From: Victivallis vadensis
Lineage (GTDB): Bacteria > Verrucomicrobiota > Lentisphaeria > Victivallales > Victivallaceae
Length of the DNA: 64,000 bases
NCBI RefSeq assembly: GCF_003096415.1
Contig: NZ_QEKH01000023.1
Span: 1 to 64,000 of the forward strand
Direction: 5' to 3'
Numbering within the stretch: position 1 is the stretch's first letter; the number at the start of each line of letters is the position of its first letter. The notes beneath the pieces are model-generated. The model had not been told where the DNA came from. It saw only the letters and a list, made by a program, of their open reading frames with translations, and searched no databases. Shown in pieces: positions 38,101-47,386 of the stretch. A program made the position numbers and the translations under genes.

Positions 38101-39196
38101 TGGCTACCGAAATCGAAATCTCCTCACGATTCAGCAGCAGCGACTTGTCGATCGGAATTTCGACCCAGTCGTTGAGTTTGTTGGAAGTCGCGCTGCGGGC
38201 GGGCAGCCGCGGATCGGCGGTATTGAGCACGATCTCCTTTCCGCCATCGAACCGGATGCGGAATTTTTCAGTCAGGCCGTTCGGTGCCTCTTGGTTGAGC
38301 GCCGTGCTGTAATCGAATACGCCGATGTGCAGCTTCAGATAGACCTTGTCCGCCTTTTCAAGGCTTCCGGCGGGGAGCTTCGTCAGCGGGAACACCTTCG
38401 CGGCGATATTGCCGGGACCGTTGCAGGGCAGGACGTCGAACGGATTCAACCCGCCCCAGCTGTTGTTGTCATTGGCCAGCTCCAGCACGCCGGGCCGGGG
38501 GGAATCCACCCGCCAGGAACCGGTCAACTTCTCCGAATCGACCAGCTTGAGCCGCATCATGAATTCGCCACTGCGTTGATGCGTGGCGCGATTCCAGTCA
38601 CGACTCCAGGTTTTACCTCCGTCGCGGCTGACGAAACTGGCGGTATTGTTCACATTCCGATCGACGCTGGGATAGATGAAATCGTCTCCGTCATCGACCT
38701 TGGCGACCGATATAGCGATCCTGTCGCGGTTGAGCAGCAGCGACTTGTCAATCGGAATCTCGACCCAGTCATTGAGTCTGTTGGAAGTCGCGCTGCGGGC
38801 CGGCAGCCGCGGATCGGAGGTGTTGAGCACGATCTCCTCGCCGCCATCGAACTGGATTCGGAATTTTTCAGTCAGACCATTCGGAGCTTCTTTATTAAGA
38901 TCCTTGCTGTAATCCAACACACCGATATGGAGCCTCAGATAGACCTTGTCCGCTTTCGCGAGGCTCCCGGCAGGCAGCTTATCCAGCGGAAACTCTTTTC
39001 TTGCAATGCAGTTGGAACCATTGCACGGCAGAACATCGAAGCCGTTCAGCCCGCCCCAGCGATTGCTGTCGTTGGCCAGCTCCAGCACGCCGGGCAGGGG
39101 GGAGTCCACCCGCCACTCCGCGCCGATCAGCGGCAGTAATGCGACAGAAGCAATTGCGGAGGCGGTAATTCTTTTCAATTCATTGTACATCATCAT
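35180..39196 (-). CDS. Secreted TIM-barrel glycosidase-like protein with duplicated N-terminal module
   Basis: 1338 residues. Signal peptide to about residue 26 (ASVALLPLIGA). Then two tandem copies of a ~200-residue beta module (WRVDSPLPGVLELANDSNRWGG and WRVDSPRPGVLELANDNNSWGG), followed by a beta-sandwich and a large barrel with GADGVRLDEFGGGG, VLLLTEFPGYD and LLYYDAVLMDAS. The C-terminal part resembles DUF6259-type proteins (tentative); Asp/Glu in RLDEFG and TEFPG are candidate catalytic residues. Likely acts on the outside on the same rhamnose-rich glycan. AGGA precedes three tandem ATGs. Follows the pseudopilin gene by 22 bp. Confidence 0.7.
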   Translation of the reverse strand: MMMYNELKRITASAIASVALLPLIGAEWRVDSPLPGVLELANDSNRWGGLNGFDVLPCNGSNCIARKEFPLDKLPAGSLAKADKVYLRLHIGVLDYSKDLNKEAPNGLTEKFRIQFDGGEEIVLNTSDPRLPARSATSNRLNDWVEIPIDKSLLLNRDRIAISVAKVDDGDDFIYPSVDRNVNNTASFVSRDGGKTWSRDWNRATHQRSGEFMMRLKLVDSEKLTGSWRVDSPRPGVLELANDNNSWGGLNPFDVLPCNGPGNIAAKVFPLTKLPAGSLEKADKVYLKLHIGVFDYSTALNQEAPNGLTEKFRIRFDGGKEIVLNTADPRLPARSATSNKLNDWVEIPIDKSLLLNREEISISVAKVDDGDDFIYPSIDRSVKNTASSVSRDGGKSWSRDWNREQNQECGEFMMRLRLSSVGEQGSAEWKAGNGIVGDSEQLFAYAADEGELFRLELRRHWDESRPLTLAFATEPGAEFSAVDEKGAAVAFTRSGNTLSFNTGVPFAVECRNGKVRSVRASFAPALEWPVARPDMTPEVSAPAGVRTGAAPSCRIDNSTAILENEAIRAEFQLAPALALKSLFCAEVNRNILKAADETRIFRIHAGGRTYDARDGKVTSVKSLSNGFQAVVFLEEPRLECTVSVIAERDELRFKLDVTNRGESGADFALAFPHLDGITLSAKPEDDFYCFPFGGGIIGGENCRFRSAYGQNDAWWQMVDLFSRTSGGGVYLRGDDPEASYKFLNLRKGKGVKHPDLYHLCTGTTPGFFESEHHWPHALSEGEYAGMAIDYAERPYAPGVKVSLPDAVIGTHAGNWKAAMQRYADWASGVWPRQAFPGKLTGRWNYRAGMGLGSPLWKDGKYDTSYQGKHHKRPADIWELCSWWTLTKSLYWKLPFEEIGRFAKDPWVEKVLVWRDPATGEKVLSYALGDYDGYNPQWGGLPAFRQHLQDLKNAGQVALLYYDAVLMDASARNAKMVPEFAVINHQYKCAPAHDVANPTMPPGIVAKFHQYAMCVNAGKFADYTIDDVVRVVEETGADGVRLDEFGGGGHLCFSTMHEHLFSNEGWGNPVLQAVAYITRGIREKLGRSGKEVLLLTEFPGYDMLVSTLDGALSYDGIARRSFARPAQINLLRFYFRNCKLFEIIEDAGDHKPAPHDLWLWNAVGVYNSGEYPDHIRSLLLDNNDAFDYGEIEPLVDSAAKGVYANRFASDRKRIWTLFNATGYTVDQPLLKVAPREDVHYVELTTGRELTPQDGMLSCRVRPQKTIAIAEYPRLISLKDGKLQAKEMPAGAKLVASDADGRKNVELVPGAPLPELAGTDRIKLIDADGIVLDIRYRDSL
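37937..39115. repeat. 600-bp tandem intragenic duplication
   Basis: The codon for the first Trp of each module lies at 39115 and 38515, an exact 600-bp period. The two copies are mostly identical at protein and DNA level, including long shared runs, so the duplication is recent or kept uniform by conversion. Confidence 0.85.
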
Positions 39197-39218
39197 TTTT
39201 TCCTGCAGATAGTTTGAT

Positions 39219-40016
39219 TCAGGGAAGCACGACCTTCACGGACGTGCTGTTGAGGATATATGCTCCCGGCCAGACTTTTCCATCGTTTCTCCACTGCTGG
39301 ATGTCACCGGCTGAAATAGCGGAAACGTGGCCGTCGGCCCAGCCGATGTTGGCTTTCTGGTTATGCCGCAAATCAATGCCGGAAGCGCCGGTGGTAAGGG
39401 AGAAAGAGTAAGCCTGCATCATAGTGGAGGTCTCCCAGGTATCGGCATAAATCAGGAACTGGGAAGCGTTTTTGATTTTGGGGAAAGAGATAATCGTCCC
39501 CTCCCCCAGTCCCACGGTACTGGGATGCACAAACGCCTGCGGATTCTCGTTGTAGTTCGGCGTATGCGCCGGCCCCTGCTCGCCATCCGTCGCATTGCCG
39601 GGCACACCGTAGATCGCCCCGAACTTTGTGCTCTCCTCATCTGAATTCGGCTCGGGAATCGCAGCAGCAGGCACAGCCGGACAACTGGCCACCTTGAAAG
39701 AGGGAAGACGGCGCGGATAAAGACCCGCCTGCCCCCAGGCAGTCACATACGTGCCGCGAACCATGCAGTTCAGGAGTGTATGCCAGGCCGCTCCATTTCC
39801 TTTCAGGAACGCAATGCCGTTATAGTCATCGGCATACTGTTGCGTCGCGAGCATGCACTGCTTGAGGTTGTTTGTGCAGCTGATTGCTTTCGCGCTGTCG
39901 CGAGCGCGGTTGAGGGCCGGCAGCAGCATGCCCGCCAGAATCGCAATGATCGCTATTACAACGAGCAGCTCAATAAGGGTGAAATTGTGTTTTTCCGTAC
40001 TTACCGTCGTTTTCAT
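39219..40016 (-). CDS. Pseudopilin-like protein
   Basis: 265 residues from ATG 40016 (AAGGAAC upstream); the upstream open frame overlaps the promoter and is rejected. [18 protein letters not shown] starts at residue 12 with Glu5; the residue before Phe is Asn instead of Gly. C-terminal [16 protein letters not shown] gives the H-x(n)-DGH motif. It has its own promoter with an AraC box (40087-40143) and precedes the large TIM-barrel gene, so it heads that sub-operon. Confidence 0.85.
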   Translation of the reverse strand: MKTTVSTEKHNFTLIELLVVIAIIAILAGMLLPALNRARDSAKAISCTNNLKQCMLATQQYADDYNGIAFLKGNGAAWHTLLNCMVRGTYVTAWGQAGLYPRRLPSFKVASCPAVPAAAIPEPNSDEESTKFGAIYGVPGNATDGEQGPAHTPNYNENPQAFVHPSTVGLGEGTIISFPKIKNASQFLIYADTWETSTMMQAYSFSLTTGASGIDLRHNQKANIGWADGHVSAISAGDIQQWRNDGKVWPGAYILNSTSVKVVLP

Positions 40017-40086
40017 AATGGAATGTTCCTTTCTGACTTCCTGCAAAAGTCGCTTGAGTTTACGGATAAATTGTTCCGTCAACAAT

Positions 40087-40143
40087 ATTATACTATGAGA
40101 CTGCTTGTTCAACAAGTGCAATTCTCTTATAAATATGGATTTT
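40087..40143 (-). promoter_or_regulatory. Promoter with AraC box A (pseudopilin/GH operon)
   Basis: Minus strand: box AAAATCCATA-TTTA-TAAGAG (40143-40124), 8 bp, TTGTTG (40115-40110), 17-bp spacer, TATAAT (40092-40087). Same geometry as 42356-42412 and 45029-45085. Confidence 0.85.
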
Positions 40144-40195
40144 TCTATCAAACCAACGCTACCGTTCCGGTTTCGGTGCCCCGCCGGAAACACCG

Positions 40196-42256
40196 TCAAT
40201 CCCCGGATGGATCCGTTACCGGCTCCGCAGATTCTTCGCCGGCGTTCCGGCCGTTGACCACCCGCCCGTCGTCCGCGTCATTGCGTTTCCGGGTGCGCAG
40301 CGCCCGGAACAGCTTCACCACATCGGCGGCGCCTCCGATCAGGAACCAGATGGTCGTGCCGATGCCGAGCCCGAATCCCAGCATCACATAGCCCCGCCAC
40401 AGCCGGAGCCAGTGCAGCGGCTGCCAGCCCAGCACGAAGTGTCCGAGCGTACCTGCGACGAAGGCGACTGTCCAGAGCAAAGTCCACAGGAGCGACGCGA
40501 AAAAGAGCAGGCGGTCAAACCGTGTGAATTCATCAGTCAACCCGAAGATCCTCCAGATTTTACCGGCGGACCATACCTCCCGGTGTTCGCCGGAGATGTC
40601 GTACTTGCCGCGATGAAGCATTTTTTCGAGGTTGAAATTTTCCGTGCCGTGCACCTTGCGGTCGATATACGAAACGATGAAATAGCTTGCGAACCCGGTC
40701 AGGGTGATCGCAAACGCGAGGACCTGGCTGTTGACCGGGAAGCGTTCCCGGCGGGCGAGCAGCCACTGTGCAGCGGATTCCGGCGCATGTTCGGCCAGCA
40801 CCGGAGCGAGGGCCGGCCAGCACTGCTGCAGCGCGATGCTGCCGAGCGCCAGTCCCGAACCGAGGATCATCGCCACCCAGGCGCCGAGCGTCGAACCGCT
40901 CCGGCTGTACAGGCCGCCGATCAGCACCGCGCCCGCGCCGCCCGTGAAAATCGCACCGGTGATCTGGAAGAAAAGCAGAATGTATTCGGTCTGCTTGAAG
41001 AGCCAGCTGAAGAAGAAAGCAAAAACTCCGACGAAGACGATCGACAGCCGCAGCAGCAGGATATGCTGTTTTTCGGTGAACGGTTTCTTGCGGAAGGGCA
41101 TGATCACATCCTGCACGAAGATGGACCCCCAGCTGTGCATGTAGGAGTCATCGGTCGAGAGCATCGCCGCCAGCATCAGCGCCGCGAACAATCCGAGCAG
41201 TCCGGGCGGCAGGATGTGGGAGAGAAACAGCGGCACGCGCGCCTGGCTGACCTCCTGCCCGTGAAGCGTGCCGAGCGTTTCCGCAACCGTCTGTGCGCTG
41301 TCGGCATATTGCGGGCTGTTGAAGAAAGTAAAGGCGCAGATCGGGATGAAAAGCAGCAAGGCCCACTGCACCAGCTGCCGCCATACTCCGAGAAAACGCG
41401 CCATTTTCGCTTCATGCGCACTTTTGGCGGCGGCCGCATAACCCGACTGCCCCTGCCAGGTGCCGCTGGTCAGCACCACCAGCACAATGCCCATCAGGAA
41501 GAACCAGATGTTGAAATCCCGGATTCCGGTCGTGTCGAAAGGGTTGAAAAGCGATTGTCCCGGATTCTCCGCCGCATGCACGGTCAGCGTCTCGAAAATC
41601 GTCTCCCAGTCGAACCGCATCACCATGAAGATCATCAGGATCAGGAACACGATATTGCAGAAGGTTCCCTGGATGAAGTCGGTCAGCATGATCGCAAGCT
41701 GTCCGCCGCAGATCGCGAACGTGACGCCGAGCGAAATCACGAAAAGGAGCAGACATACGTAGGTGCTGAACACGAAGGGAATCCCGGCGATCTGGAAGCT
41801 GTCGGGCAGCTTGCAGAAAAACATGAAGAATTTGACCGAAACCGACGGGAAAATCCCGTAGTTCAGCACGCCGGAGAGCCATCCCAGCATTCCGCTGAAC
41901 ACCCGGAAGCGGCGGCTGTAGCGCACCTCGAAAAACTGCGCCATCGTAAAGCAGCGCGTCTCCCTGAAGCGGTAATAGACCCAGCCGCAGATCGACATGA
42001 GCAAAGCGATCGGCCCGGAAAGGAATCCCCACCAGACCGGGGAAAATCCCGCGATATAGTACTGTTCAAACGTCGCGATGATCGAAATCGCGCCGATGCC
42101 GGCGATGCCGTCGGTGACGGCCAGCAGATACCGGCCCGCGCAACGGTTGGCGGCAAGAAAATCCGCCGTGCTTTTGACCTGGCGCTGGCTGATGATCAGT
42201 GTGGCCGTCAGTATGAGCAGCAAAGCTCCGACAATTCCCCAGTCGAGCAGTTGCAT
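40196..42256 (-). CDS. Sodium:solute symporter (SSS family)
   Basis: 686 residues from ATG 42256. Around 13-14 hydrophobic helices with the SSS pattern: [34 protein letters not shown] near the N-terminus, [52 protein letters not shown]. The C-terminal tail is long and charged. It imports a sugar, rhamnose or an oligosaccharide by context, with sodium. First gene of the minus-strand series and divergent from the AraC regulator; its promoter has AraC box B. Confidence 0.88.
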   Translation of the reverse strand: MQLLDWGIVGALLLILTATLIISQRQVKSTADFLAANRCAGRYLLAVTDGIAGIGAISIIATFEQYYIAGFSPVWWGFLSGPIALLMSICGWVYYRFRETRCFTMAQFFEVRYSRRFRVFSGMLGWLSGVLNYGIFPSVSVKFFMFFCKLPDSFQIAGIPFVFSTYVCLLLFVISLGVTFAICGGQLAIMLTDFIQGTFCNIVFLILMIFMVMRFDWETIFETLTVHAAENPGQSLFNPFDTTGIRDFNIWFFLMGIVLVVLTSGTWQGQSGYAAAAKSAHEAKMARFLGVWRQLVQWALLLFIPICAFTFFNSPQYADSAQTVAETLGTLHGQEVSQARVPLFLSHILPPGLLGLFAALMLAAMLSTDDSYMHSWGSIFVQDVIMPFRKKPFTEKQHILLLRLSIVFVGVFAFFFSWLFKQTEYILLFFQITGAIFTGGAGAVLIGGLYSRSGSTLGAWVAMILGSGLALGSIALQQCWPALAPVLAEHAPESAAQWLLARRERFPVNSQVLAFAITLTGFASYFIVSYIDRKVHGTENFNLEKMLHRGKYDISGEHREVWSAGKIWRIFGLTDEFTRFDRLLFFASLLWTLLWTVAFVAGTLGHFVLGWQPLHWLRLWRGYVMLGFGLGIGTTIWFLIGGAADVVKLFRALRTRKRNDADDGRVVNGRNAGEESAEPVTDPSGD

Positions 42257-42329
42257 GGAGGAGGTTCCTTTCCGATTTGTTTTTCCGCCGTTCCGGTCTT
42301 CCGGCCGGATGACGTGTTTGTGAAACTGT

Positions 42330-42358
42330 TTGCAATTGGTTTGATTACGGGCTATATT
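42330..42358 (+). promoter_or_regulatory. AraC regulator promoter, overlapping the divergent one
   Basis: TTGCAA (42330-42335), 17-bp spacer, TATATT (42353-42358). Its -10 shares three bases with the symporter -10 on the other strand, so the two promoters should exclude each other. Confidence 0.6.
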
Positions 42359-42412
42359 GTACCGTAAAACCAGAAGAAACACAAACACGATACTCTTAAA
42401 AATATGGATTTT
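42356..42412 (-). promoter_or_regulatory. Symporter promoter with AraC box B
   Basis: Minus strand: box AAAATCCATA-TTTT-TAAGAG (42412-42393), 8 bp, TTGTGT (42384-42379), 17-bp spacer, TACAAT (42361-42356). The box overlaps the first codons of the AraC gene. Confidence 0.85.
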
Positions 42413-43351
42413 CCGGGCAAAACCAGAAAACGCGCCTCGTCGATTTACTGCCTGAAACTCAAAGGTTATTCCGGTGGCTATCACGCCACGGCGCTGAAAT
42501 CGGTTCATTTCATGAATGACTGGGAAAAGGAGCTGTCCCACACGCAGTATCACAAGCATAATTTTTATGAGCTTGCGGTCGTTCTGCGCGGCGCCGGGAC
42601 CCATCTGACCGACAGCCAGAAACTGCCGCTGCGCCCCGGCAGCGTTTTCCTGCTCCATCCGGGCGAAAGCCATGCCTACGAGTATTCCGAGCCGCTGACA
42701 TTGATGAATTTCATGTTCGACTCGCAGATTCTGCGCCCCTACCGGAAATCCCTGAGCGGGCTCGCAGGCTACCCGTTGCTCTTCTGCCCGGCGGAGGAAC
42801 GCCGTGAACTCTGCGTGGATTCCGCCACGCTCGCGGAACTCGATATCCTGTTGCACGCGATGGCGATGGAAAGCCGGCAGCGAAGTGCCGGCGCGGAGCT
42901 GCTGCTGATTTCACACCTGCTGAATCTGCTGGTGCTGGTGCTACGCAAATCCTGCAGTTATGTGGAAAGGGAGCGCTTCAACAGCGACATCGGAATTGCG
43001 GTCGCGTTCATGCGCCGCAATTATCAGGAGGAGATCAGCCTGCCCAAACTGGCGCGGCTGGCCAATTTGTCGGAAAGTTCGTTTTTCAGGAAATTCCGCG
43101 AGGAGATGAAAACTTCCCCGATGCAGTGGCTGCTCAATCTGCGGATCCGCAAGGCGATGGAGTTCCTGATCCGCTCCGACATGAACATCGGAGAAATCGC
43201 GGCGGCGACCGGCTTTTCCGACTCGCTCTATTTTTCGCGGCAATTCCGCAGGCAGGTCGGAGTCTCCCCGAAAAATTATCGAAGCCAGGCGCACGGCCCC
43301 CGCCAAATCATTCACGGGCTGCAGACTCTGGAGGAAATCGGCGACATCTAG
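42404..43351 (+). CDS. AraC-family activator of the glycan locus
   Basis: 315 residues. N-terminal cupin sensing domain (HTQYHKHNFYELAVVLRGAGTHL, LRPGSVFLLHPGESHAY) as in RhaS/RhaR-type regulators; C-terminal double helix-turn-helix with ISLPKLARLANLSESSFFRKFREEM and IGEIAAATGFSDSLYFSRQFRRQVGVSPKNYR. ATG 42404 has no ribosome site and lies inside box B, so the start is uncertain, though about 40 nt of leader fits the mapped promoter. It probably activates the three promoters carrying the shared box in response to a sugar released by the locus. Confidence 0.85.
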   Translation: MDFPGKTRKRASSIYCLKLKGYSGGYHATALKSVHFMNDWEKELSHTQYHKHNFYELAVVLRGAGTHLTDSQKLPLRPGSVFLLHPGESHAYEYSEPLTLMNFMFDSQILRPYRKSLSGLAGYPLLFCPAEERRELCVDSATLAELDILLHAMAMESRQRSAGAELLLISHLLNLLVLVLRKSCSYVERERFNSDIGIAVAFMRRNYQEEISLPKLARLANLSESSFFRKFREEMKTSPMQWLLNLRIRKAMEFLIRSDMNIGEIAAATGFSDSLYFSRQFRRQVGVSPKNYRSQAHGPRQIIHGLQTLEEIGDI

Positions 43352-43389
43352 CGCGCCGTTTTCCTGCGAGTTCATCACCCCGAAGCGTC

Positions 43390-44964
43390 TTATTTCTGTC
43401 GCCGCTCCGTCGCGGGCGCCGGAACGGCTGCGACCAGTACGGAAGTATTCGGCGTTTCACCGGAATAATATGCCAGATAATGCTTCCTCCCGATGGCGGT
43501 GGCGTTCACATTGCCTGCGTCAACCGTGGCGGAGTCGCCGAAAACGATGATTTCAGGATCAGGCCACGCCAGAGGCTTGCCCCAGATCTCGTCGATTTTC
43601 GCTACTCTCCGTTTGAGCATCCCCCGGCCCCTCTGGTAATAATAATTGCTGACCAGCCCGGTTTCCCGGTCATAGATCAGACTCGGCGTCGACATCATAA
43701 CATCGGTGATATTCGTCTTGCTGCGTTTCCACGTCTTGCCGTAATCATCGGATTCCATCTGAAACTGCGCCCGCTCCGCACTGTCGGGAGAGTATTCAAT
43801 CCTCCCGACGGCGAAAATTCTGCCGTCTCCCAGATAAACCGCTGACGGCTCCGTCATCCACTCTTTGTGCGGCAGGGCATCTTCAACGGTATATTGCGTC
43901 CAGGTATTGCCGTTGTCCCGACTGACCAGCGTGCCCCATGCGTTCAATTTTTCCGCACCGTAGTTGCCGGTGAACCAGAGCGCCATCAGGCCGACCGTCG
44001 GCACATGAAACACATCGGTGATCTGCATCGGCACCGGATCAAGATCCGGCATGACGACGTATTCGAAATGGACCCCGTCCGCAGTCCGGTAGAGATCGTG
44101 CCGCCGTTCGCCAATCCCCTGCCGCCTGACCCAGAACAGCAATTTTCCGTTTTCATCCAATCCCTTGCCGATGGGAACCTCCCCGTAAACGGTATCCGCC
44201 GTCACGATTGCTTCGGGAGACCAGGTTTTGCCGAAATCGACGGAACTTCTCACATAGACATTCCTTTTCGGCTCACTGGTGACATGTGCGCTGCCGCGCG
44301 AATAGGTGCAGACAAGTTTATTGCCGTCGGCCTGCATCATCGGCCATGAATTGTAACCGGGACGGCTTTCGACCGTGAATGGTATAATGCTTTCCCGGAC
44401 GGGAGTGAACGTTGCCGAAACCAGGCCGGTATCGTGCTTGAAGGTATCGCCGAAATCGCCTGCGCAGCGTTCGATGGAAAAACTGATCGGCAAATCCGGT
44501 TTTACCGGACAACAGGATTCCAGAAGAATGGTTCTGGATTCCATCGGCCTGCCGGTGAGCCGGGTCCTGACCGGCGGGCCGGAAAATTTCGTAACGACCT
44601 CTCCGGATTCCGGATGTTTCTGCACCAGGCGGACTCTGTAGACATCTTCAAAATCCGAAACCGTTTCATCAGCAACGGAGAGTACGGCTATTTCAACCTG
44701 CATGCCCTTGTATCCCGCCGGAATTCCCTCGCACTTTCCCGAAACGGCTGTTTTACCGCGCTTTCCATCAAAAATCCAGACCGGAGTTTTCCGGGAACCG
44801 GCTTCAACACTCTTTTTCGTCATTCCCGCATTTGCCGCCGCTAATTCATCTGCCTGAAAAGTAAACGAAGTACGGGATGGCTCTCCTGCATTGCAACCTA
44901 TAGCCAAGCCGATTCCAATTGCAACTTGCCAGATTTTTTTCTTCCGGATCGTTTTCAACAACAT
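43390..44964 (-). CDS. Sialidase-type six-bladed propeller exo-glycosidase
   Basis: 524 residues from ATG 44964 (GGAGGT 6 bp upstream, better than 44985). Signal sequence ending AIGLAIGC-like (GLAIGCNAG), possibly a lipoprotein. Asp-boxes VDFGKTWS, SRDNGNTWT and DDYGKTWK, with an early Arg in RPGYNSWPMM. N-terminal ~170 residues form a separate beta domain. Could be an exo-sialidase or related rhamnogalacturonan/glycan-binding propeller; the substrate is not determinable. Single gene, convergent with the AraC gene and controlled by box C. Confidence 0.7.
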   Translation of the reverse strand: MLLKTIRKKKIWQVAIGIGLAIGCNAGEPSRTSFTFQADELAAANAGMTKKSVEAGSRKTPVWIFDGKRGKTAVSGKCEGIPAGYKGMQVEIAVLSVADETVSDFEDVYRVRLVQKHPESGEVVTKFSGPPVRTRLTGRPMESRTILLESCCPVKPDLPISFSIERCAGDFGDTFKHDTGLVSATFTPVRESIIPFTVESRPGYNSWPMMQADGNKLVCTYSRGSAHVTSEPKRNVYVRSSVDFGKTWSPEAIVTADTVYGEVPIGKGLDENGKLLFWVRRQGIGERRHDLYRTADGVHFEYVVMPDLDPVPMQITDVFHVPTVGLMALWFTGNYGAEKLNAWGTLVSRDNGNTWTQYTVEDALPHKEWMTEPSAVYLGDGRIFAVGRIEYSPDSAERAQFQMESDDYGKTWKRSKTNITDVMMSTPSLIYDRETGLVSNYYYQRGRGMLKRRVAKIDEIWGKPLAWPDPEIIVFGDSATVDAGNVNATAIGRKHYLAYYSGETPNTSVLVAAVPAPATERRQK

Positions 44965-45028
44965 GCACCTACCTCCATTTTTCATTTTCTGCCGTCAGAT
45001 ACCAGATATATCTCCCAGCTTAGGTCAT

Positions 45029-45085
45029 ATAATAAATCAGAAAGCCCGGCACACCAAGTATGATACTCTTAAATTTATGGATTTT
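45029..45085 (-). promoter_or_regulatory. Sialidase-like gene promoter with AraC box C
   Basis: Minus strand: box AAAATCCATA-AATT-TAAGAG (45085-45066), 8 bp, TTGGTG (45057-45052), 17-bp spacer, TATTAT (45034-45029). Confidence 0.85.
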
Positions 45086-45395
45086 CAAGGCAAAGATAGC
45101 TTTTCCGGCGCAACGGTTCGGTATCAGGGCGGCGTTGTTTGATTTCCCGTGCAGAACAAATATTCTTTCACTCTGCAAGCACAAGTCGAAAGAACGGAGC
45201 AGTAGTGATACTTAAAAATAAAATGACATGGTGTTTTCTCTGTCACGGCAGGAAATGGGACAGTCCGGGACGCCAGCCTCCTCGCCCTCCCCGCCTTTTT
45301 TTGGCAAACTAAATGCAACTGGTCCGACTCAAGGGGGTGCGTTTACTTTTTCAATTCCCAGAATAACTTTTTCCATTCTTTTTTGCACTCCCCTC
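45086..45395. other. Intergenic stretch without supported gene
   Basis: Contains a loose resemblance to the AraC box near 45205 (GATACTTAAAAATAAAATG) with no promoter beside it. Short open frames here lack ribosome sites and domains. Confidence 0.4.
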
Positions 45396-45439
45396 TTGAC
45401 AATCGCGGGCAATTGATTCATAATATATCATGTTAACAT
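45396..45439 (+). promoter_or_regulatory. Promoter and operator of the GntR gene at 45471
   Basis: TTGACA (45396-45401), 17-bp spacer, CATAAT (45419-45424), then the palindrome ATGTTAACAT (45430-45439) and tandem TAACATAA units. The palindrome sits over the start region, as for an autorepressor. Confidence 0.65.
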
Positions 45440-45470
45440 AATAACATAACAACTCATGAAGGGCTCTTTC

Positions 45471-46568
45471 ATGCCGACCGTTGCCAAACCCGTCAAATAC
45501 AGACAGATTTACGAGGAGCTGAGCCACCGCATCCGCTGCGGCGCCCTGAAGCCCGGCGAGCAGCTGCCCTCCACGCAGGAACTGGCCGAATATTACAGCA
45601 CGTCCATCCTGACTATCCGGCAGGCGATCACCCACCTGACGCGGGATGGCTTCACCACCGCGATTCAAGGCAAGGGAACGTTTGTTTCGGCACATGAAAA
45701 GGCCAAGGCGGAAGTTCCGGCCATCCAGTTTTTCAGCGGCTCCTTCCACGGCGACCTCAGCCGCGATCCCTTTGTGGGGCCGCTGCTGCTCAACCTCTGT
45801 TCACAGGCGGCCCGTCAGGGGGCCAGCGTCAATGTGACCGTGCTGCCGCCGCATCAGACCCTGAGCGGGTACGTGCGCGAATACGGTGTCACCCCCGCCA
45901 TGAGGAACGGGACGATTCTCAACCTTTCTTCGGAGCTGCTGCAGACCAACCGTGAAGCCGAGCTGGAACTGCTGCGCCGCGAACGGGTTCCGTATGTGGT
46001 GATCCCGCTGGACGACGCCGCGACGGACATTCCGCAGGTACGTTCGGACGGGCGGAACGCCTGGGGGTTCGCCCTCCGCCGGCTGCTCGATTACGGACAC
46101 CGCGACATCATGCTGCTGCCGGGACACAACTCCTATGCCGACGTGCAGGAAGCCTGCCGCAGTCTCGATCTGCCGGTCACCCCGGAGCGGTTCCAACTGA
46201 TCACCCCGTGGGAGGAGGAGTCGGGCCGGGCGGCCGCCTGGCGGCTGCTGCAGGGCGGGCCCGACTTCTCCGCCGTGCTGGTGGCGGGCGACCGCGCGAC
46301 GATGGGAGCGATCCGGGCCATTCAGGAAAGCGGCCGGAGGATTCCCGACGACATCTCGCTCTTTTCCTACGACCGTTATGCCTGGATGGACGCCGCCTCC
46401 CCGATGAAGATCACCGGAATGCAGCAGGATATCGATGCGATGGCGCAGGCGCTGCTCCATTTGCTCGAGGAACAGCGCCTGAGCGGCAGCGAAGTTCCCC
46501 GCAGTATCTCAATCCCGATGCAGTTCGTCGCCGGCGAAAGCTGTATCCTCAAAGCGGAAAACCTTTAG
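45471..46568 (+). CDS. GntR/LacI hybrid transcriptional regulator
   Basis: 365 residues from ATG 45471 (AGGG 7 bp upstream; ATG 45456 has none). GntR winged helix ([51 protein letters not shown]) and a LacI-like sugar-binding domain from about residue 80 ([49 protein letters not shown]). Likely represses itself and the following pseudopilin/glycosidase genes through ATGTTAACAT. Effector unknown. Confidence 0.85.
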   Translation: MPTVAKPVKYRQIYEELSHRIRCGALKPGEQLPSTQELAEYYSTSILTIRQAITHLTRDGFTTAIQGKGTFVSAHEKAKAEVPAIQFFSGSFHGDLSRDPFVGPLLLNLCSQAARQGASVNVTVLPPHQTLSGYVREYGVTPAMRNGTILNLSSELLQTNREAELELLRRERVPYVVIPLDDAATDIPQVRSDGRNAWGFALRRLLDYGHRDIMLLPGHNSYADVQEACRSLDLPVTPERFQLITPWEEESGRAAAWRLLQGGPDFSAVLVAGDRATMGAIRAIQESGRRIPDDISLFSYDRYAWMDAASPMKITGMQQDIDAMAQALLHLLEEQRLSGSEVPRSISIPMQFVAGESCILKAENL

Positions 46569-46602
46569 AATGAACCCAAATACATCGAAAGGAACCATCC
46601 CA

Positions 46603-47367
46603 ATGAAGACTTTCCGTCGTTACTCATTTACATTGATTGAGTTGCTGGTTGTAATAGCCATCATCGCAATTCTCGCCGGAATGCTGTTGCCCGCGCTGAA
46701 TAAGGCGCGCGACACCGCACAGGGAGCCAAATGCCTCAGTTCCATCAAGCAGGTCTGGAATTTCGGGCTGCTCTACTCCAGCGACTACGACGACTGGTTC
46801 GTGCCGTGGGAGGTGCGCAGCACTGAAAAAAATGAAAACCTCCGCTGGCACCGCAATCCGGCTTTCCGTTCCTATGCCGGTCTGGCCAAGCGGGAGTGGG
46901 ACGACGCACTCTACCCGCGTACTTTCGCCTGCCCGCTCGCCACAGTCGGCGAACAGAACGGTTTCATCGATCTTGCCTATGTGTACGGCATGGTTCACTT
47001 CGGCGGCGATCCGTGTTGGCCGGGAAATACCAATTCCGCCTCCACCATGTTCAAGCTGACCAAAGTCAAGCGCCACGCCGAAAAAGTCTGCATGGCGGAT
47101 GTCACCGCCTCCGCGCAGCTCAGCTTGTACAACAATACTCCGGAACCCTTCTGGCAGAAGGGCAATGAAATGGGCCTAGAAAATCCCCCGGGAGAAAATG
47201 TAGCCTACCGCCACGGCAGTCAACAGAACGCCAATGTCGCCTTTTTCGACGGCCATGCTTCTCCCCGGCGACATTATACTCTGAATTGGAAAATGAATTC
47301 CACAACCAATCCGACTTGGACCATCTGGTTTCCCTATGCCCTCACGAACAACGATGTTATCTGGTAA
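46603..47367 (+). CDS. Pseudopilin-like protein
   Basis: 254 residues from ATG 46603 (AAAGGAACC upstream). [18 protein letters not shown] begins at residue 8, preceded by Ser, with Glu5. C-terminal [17 protein letters not shown] carries the H-x(n)-DGH motif. Located between the GntR regulator and a secreted GH-A enzyme, 34 and 19 bp from its neighbours, so one operon. Confidence 0.85.
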   Translation: MKTFRRYSFTLIELLVVIAIIAILAGMLLPALNKARDTAQGAKCLSSIKQVWNFGLLYSSDYDDWFVPWEVRSTEKNENLRWHRNPAFRSYAGLAKREWDDALYPRTFACPLATVGEQNGFIDLAYVYGMVHFGGDPCWPGNTNSASTMFKLTKVKRHAEKVCMADVTASAQLSLYNNTPEPFWQKGNEMGLENPPGENVAYRHGSQQNANVAFFDGHASPRRHYTLNWKMNSTTNPTWTIWFPYALTNNDVIW

Positions 47368-47386
47368 ATTCAGGAGCAATCATAGT

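Noticed and set aside
40412-42367. 651-residue plus-strand ORF
   Set aside because: Antisense to the SSS symporter; low-complexity charged sequence typical of a shadow frame.
40121-45094. Box repeats as duplicated 5' ends of AraC genes (all three read ATGGATTTT on the plus strand)
   Set aside because: The fixed 8-bp and 17-bp geometry to minus-strand promoters explains all three copies; only box B is followed by an AraC frame.
45200-45225. A fourth AraC box (GATACTTAAAAATAAAATG)
   Set aside because: Lacks the CTCTTA and TATGGATTTT cores and any -35/-10 at the required distance.
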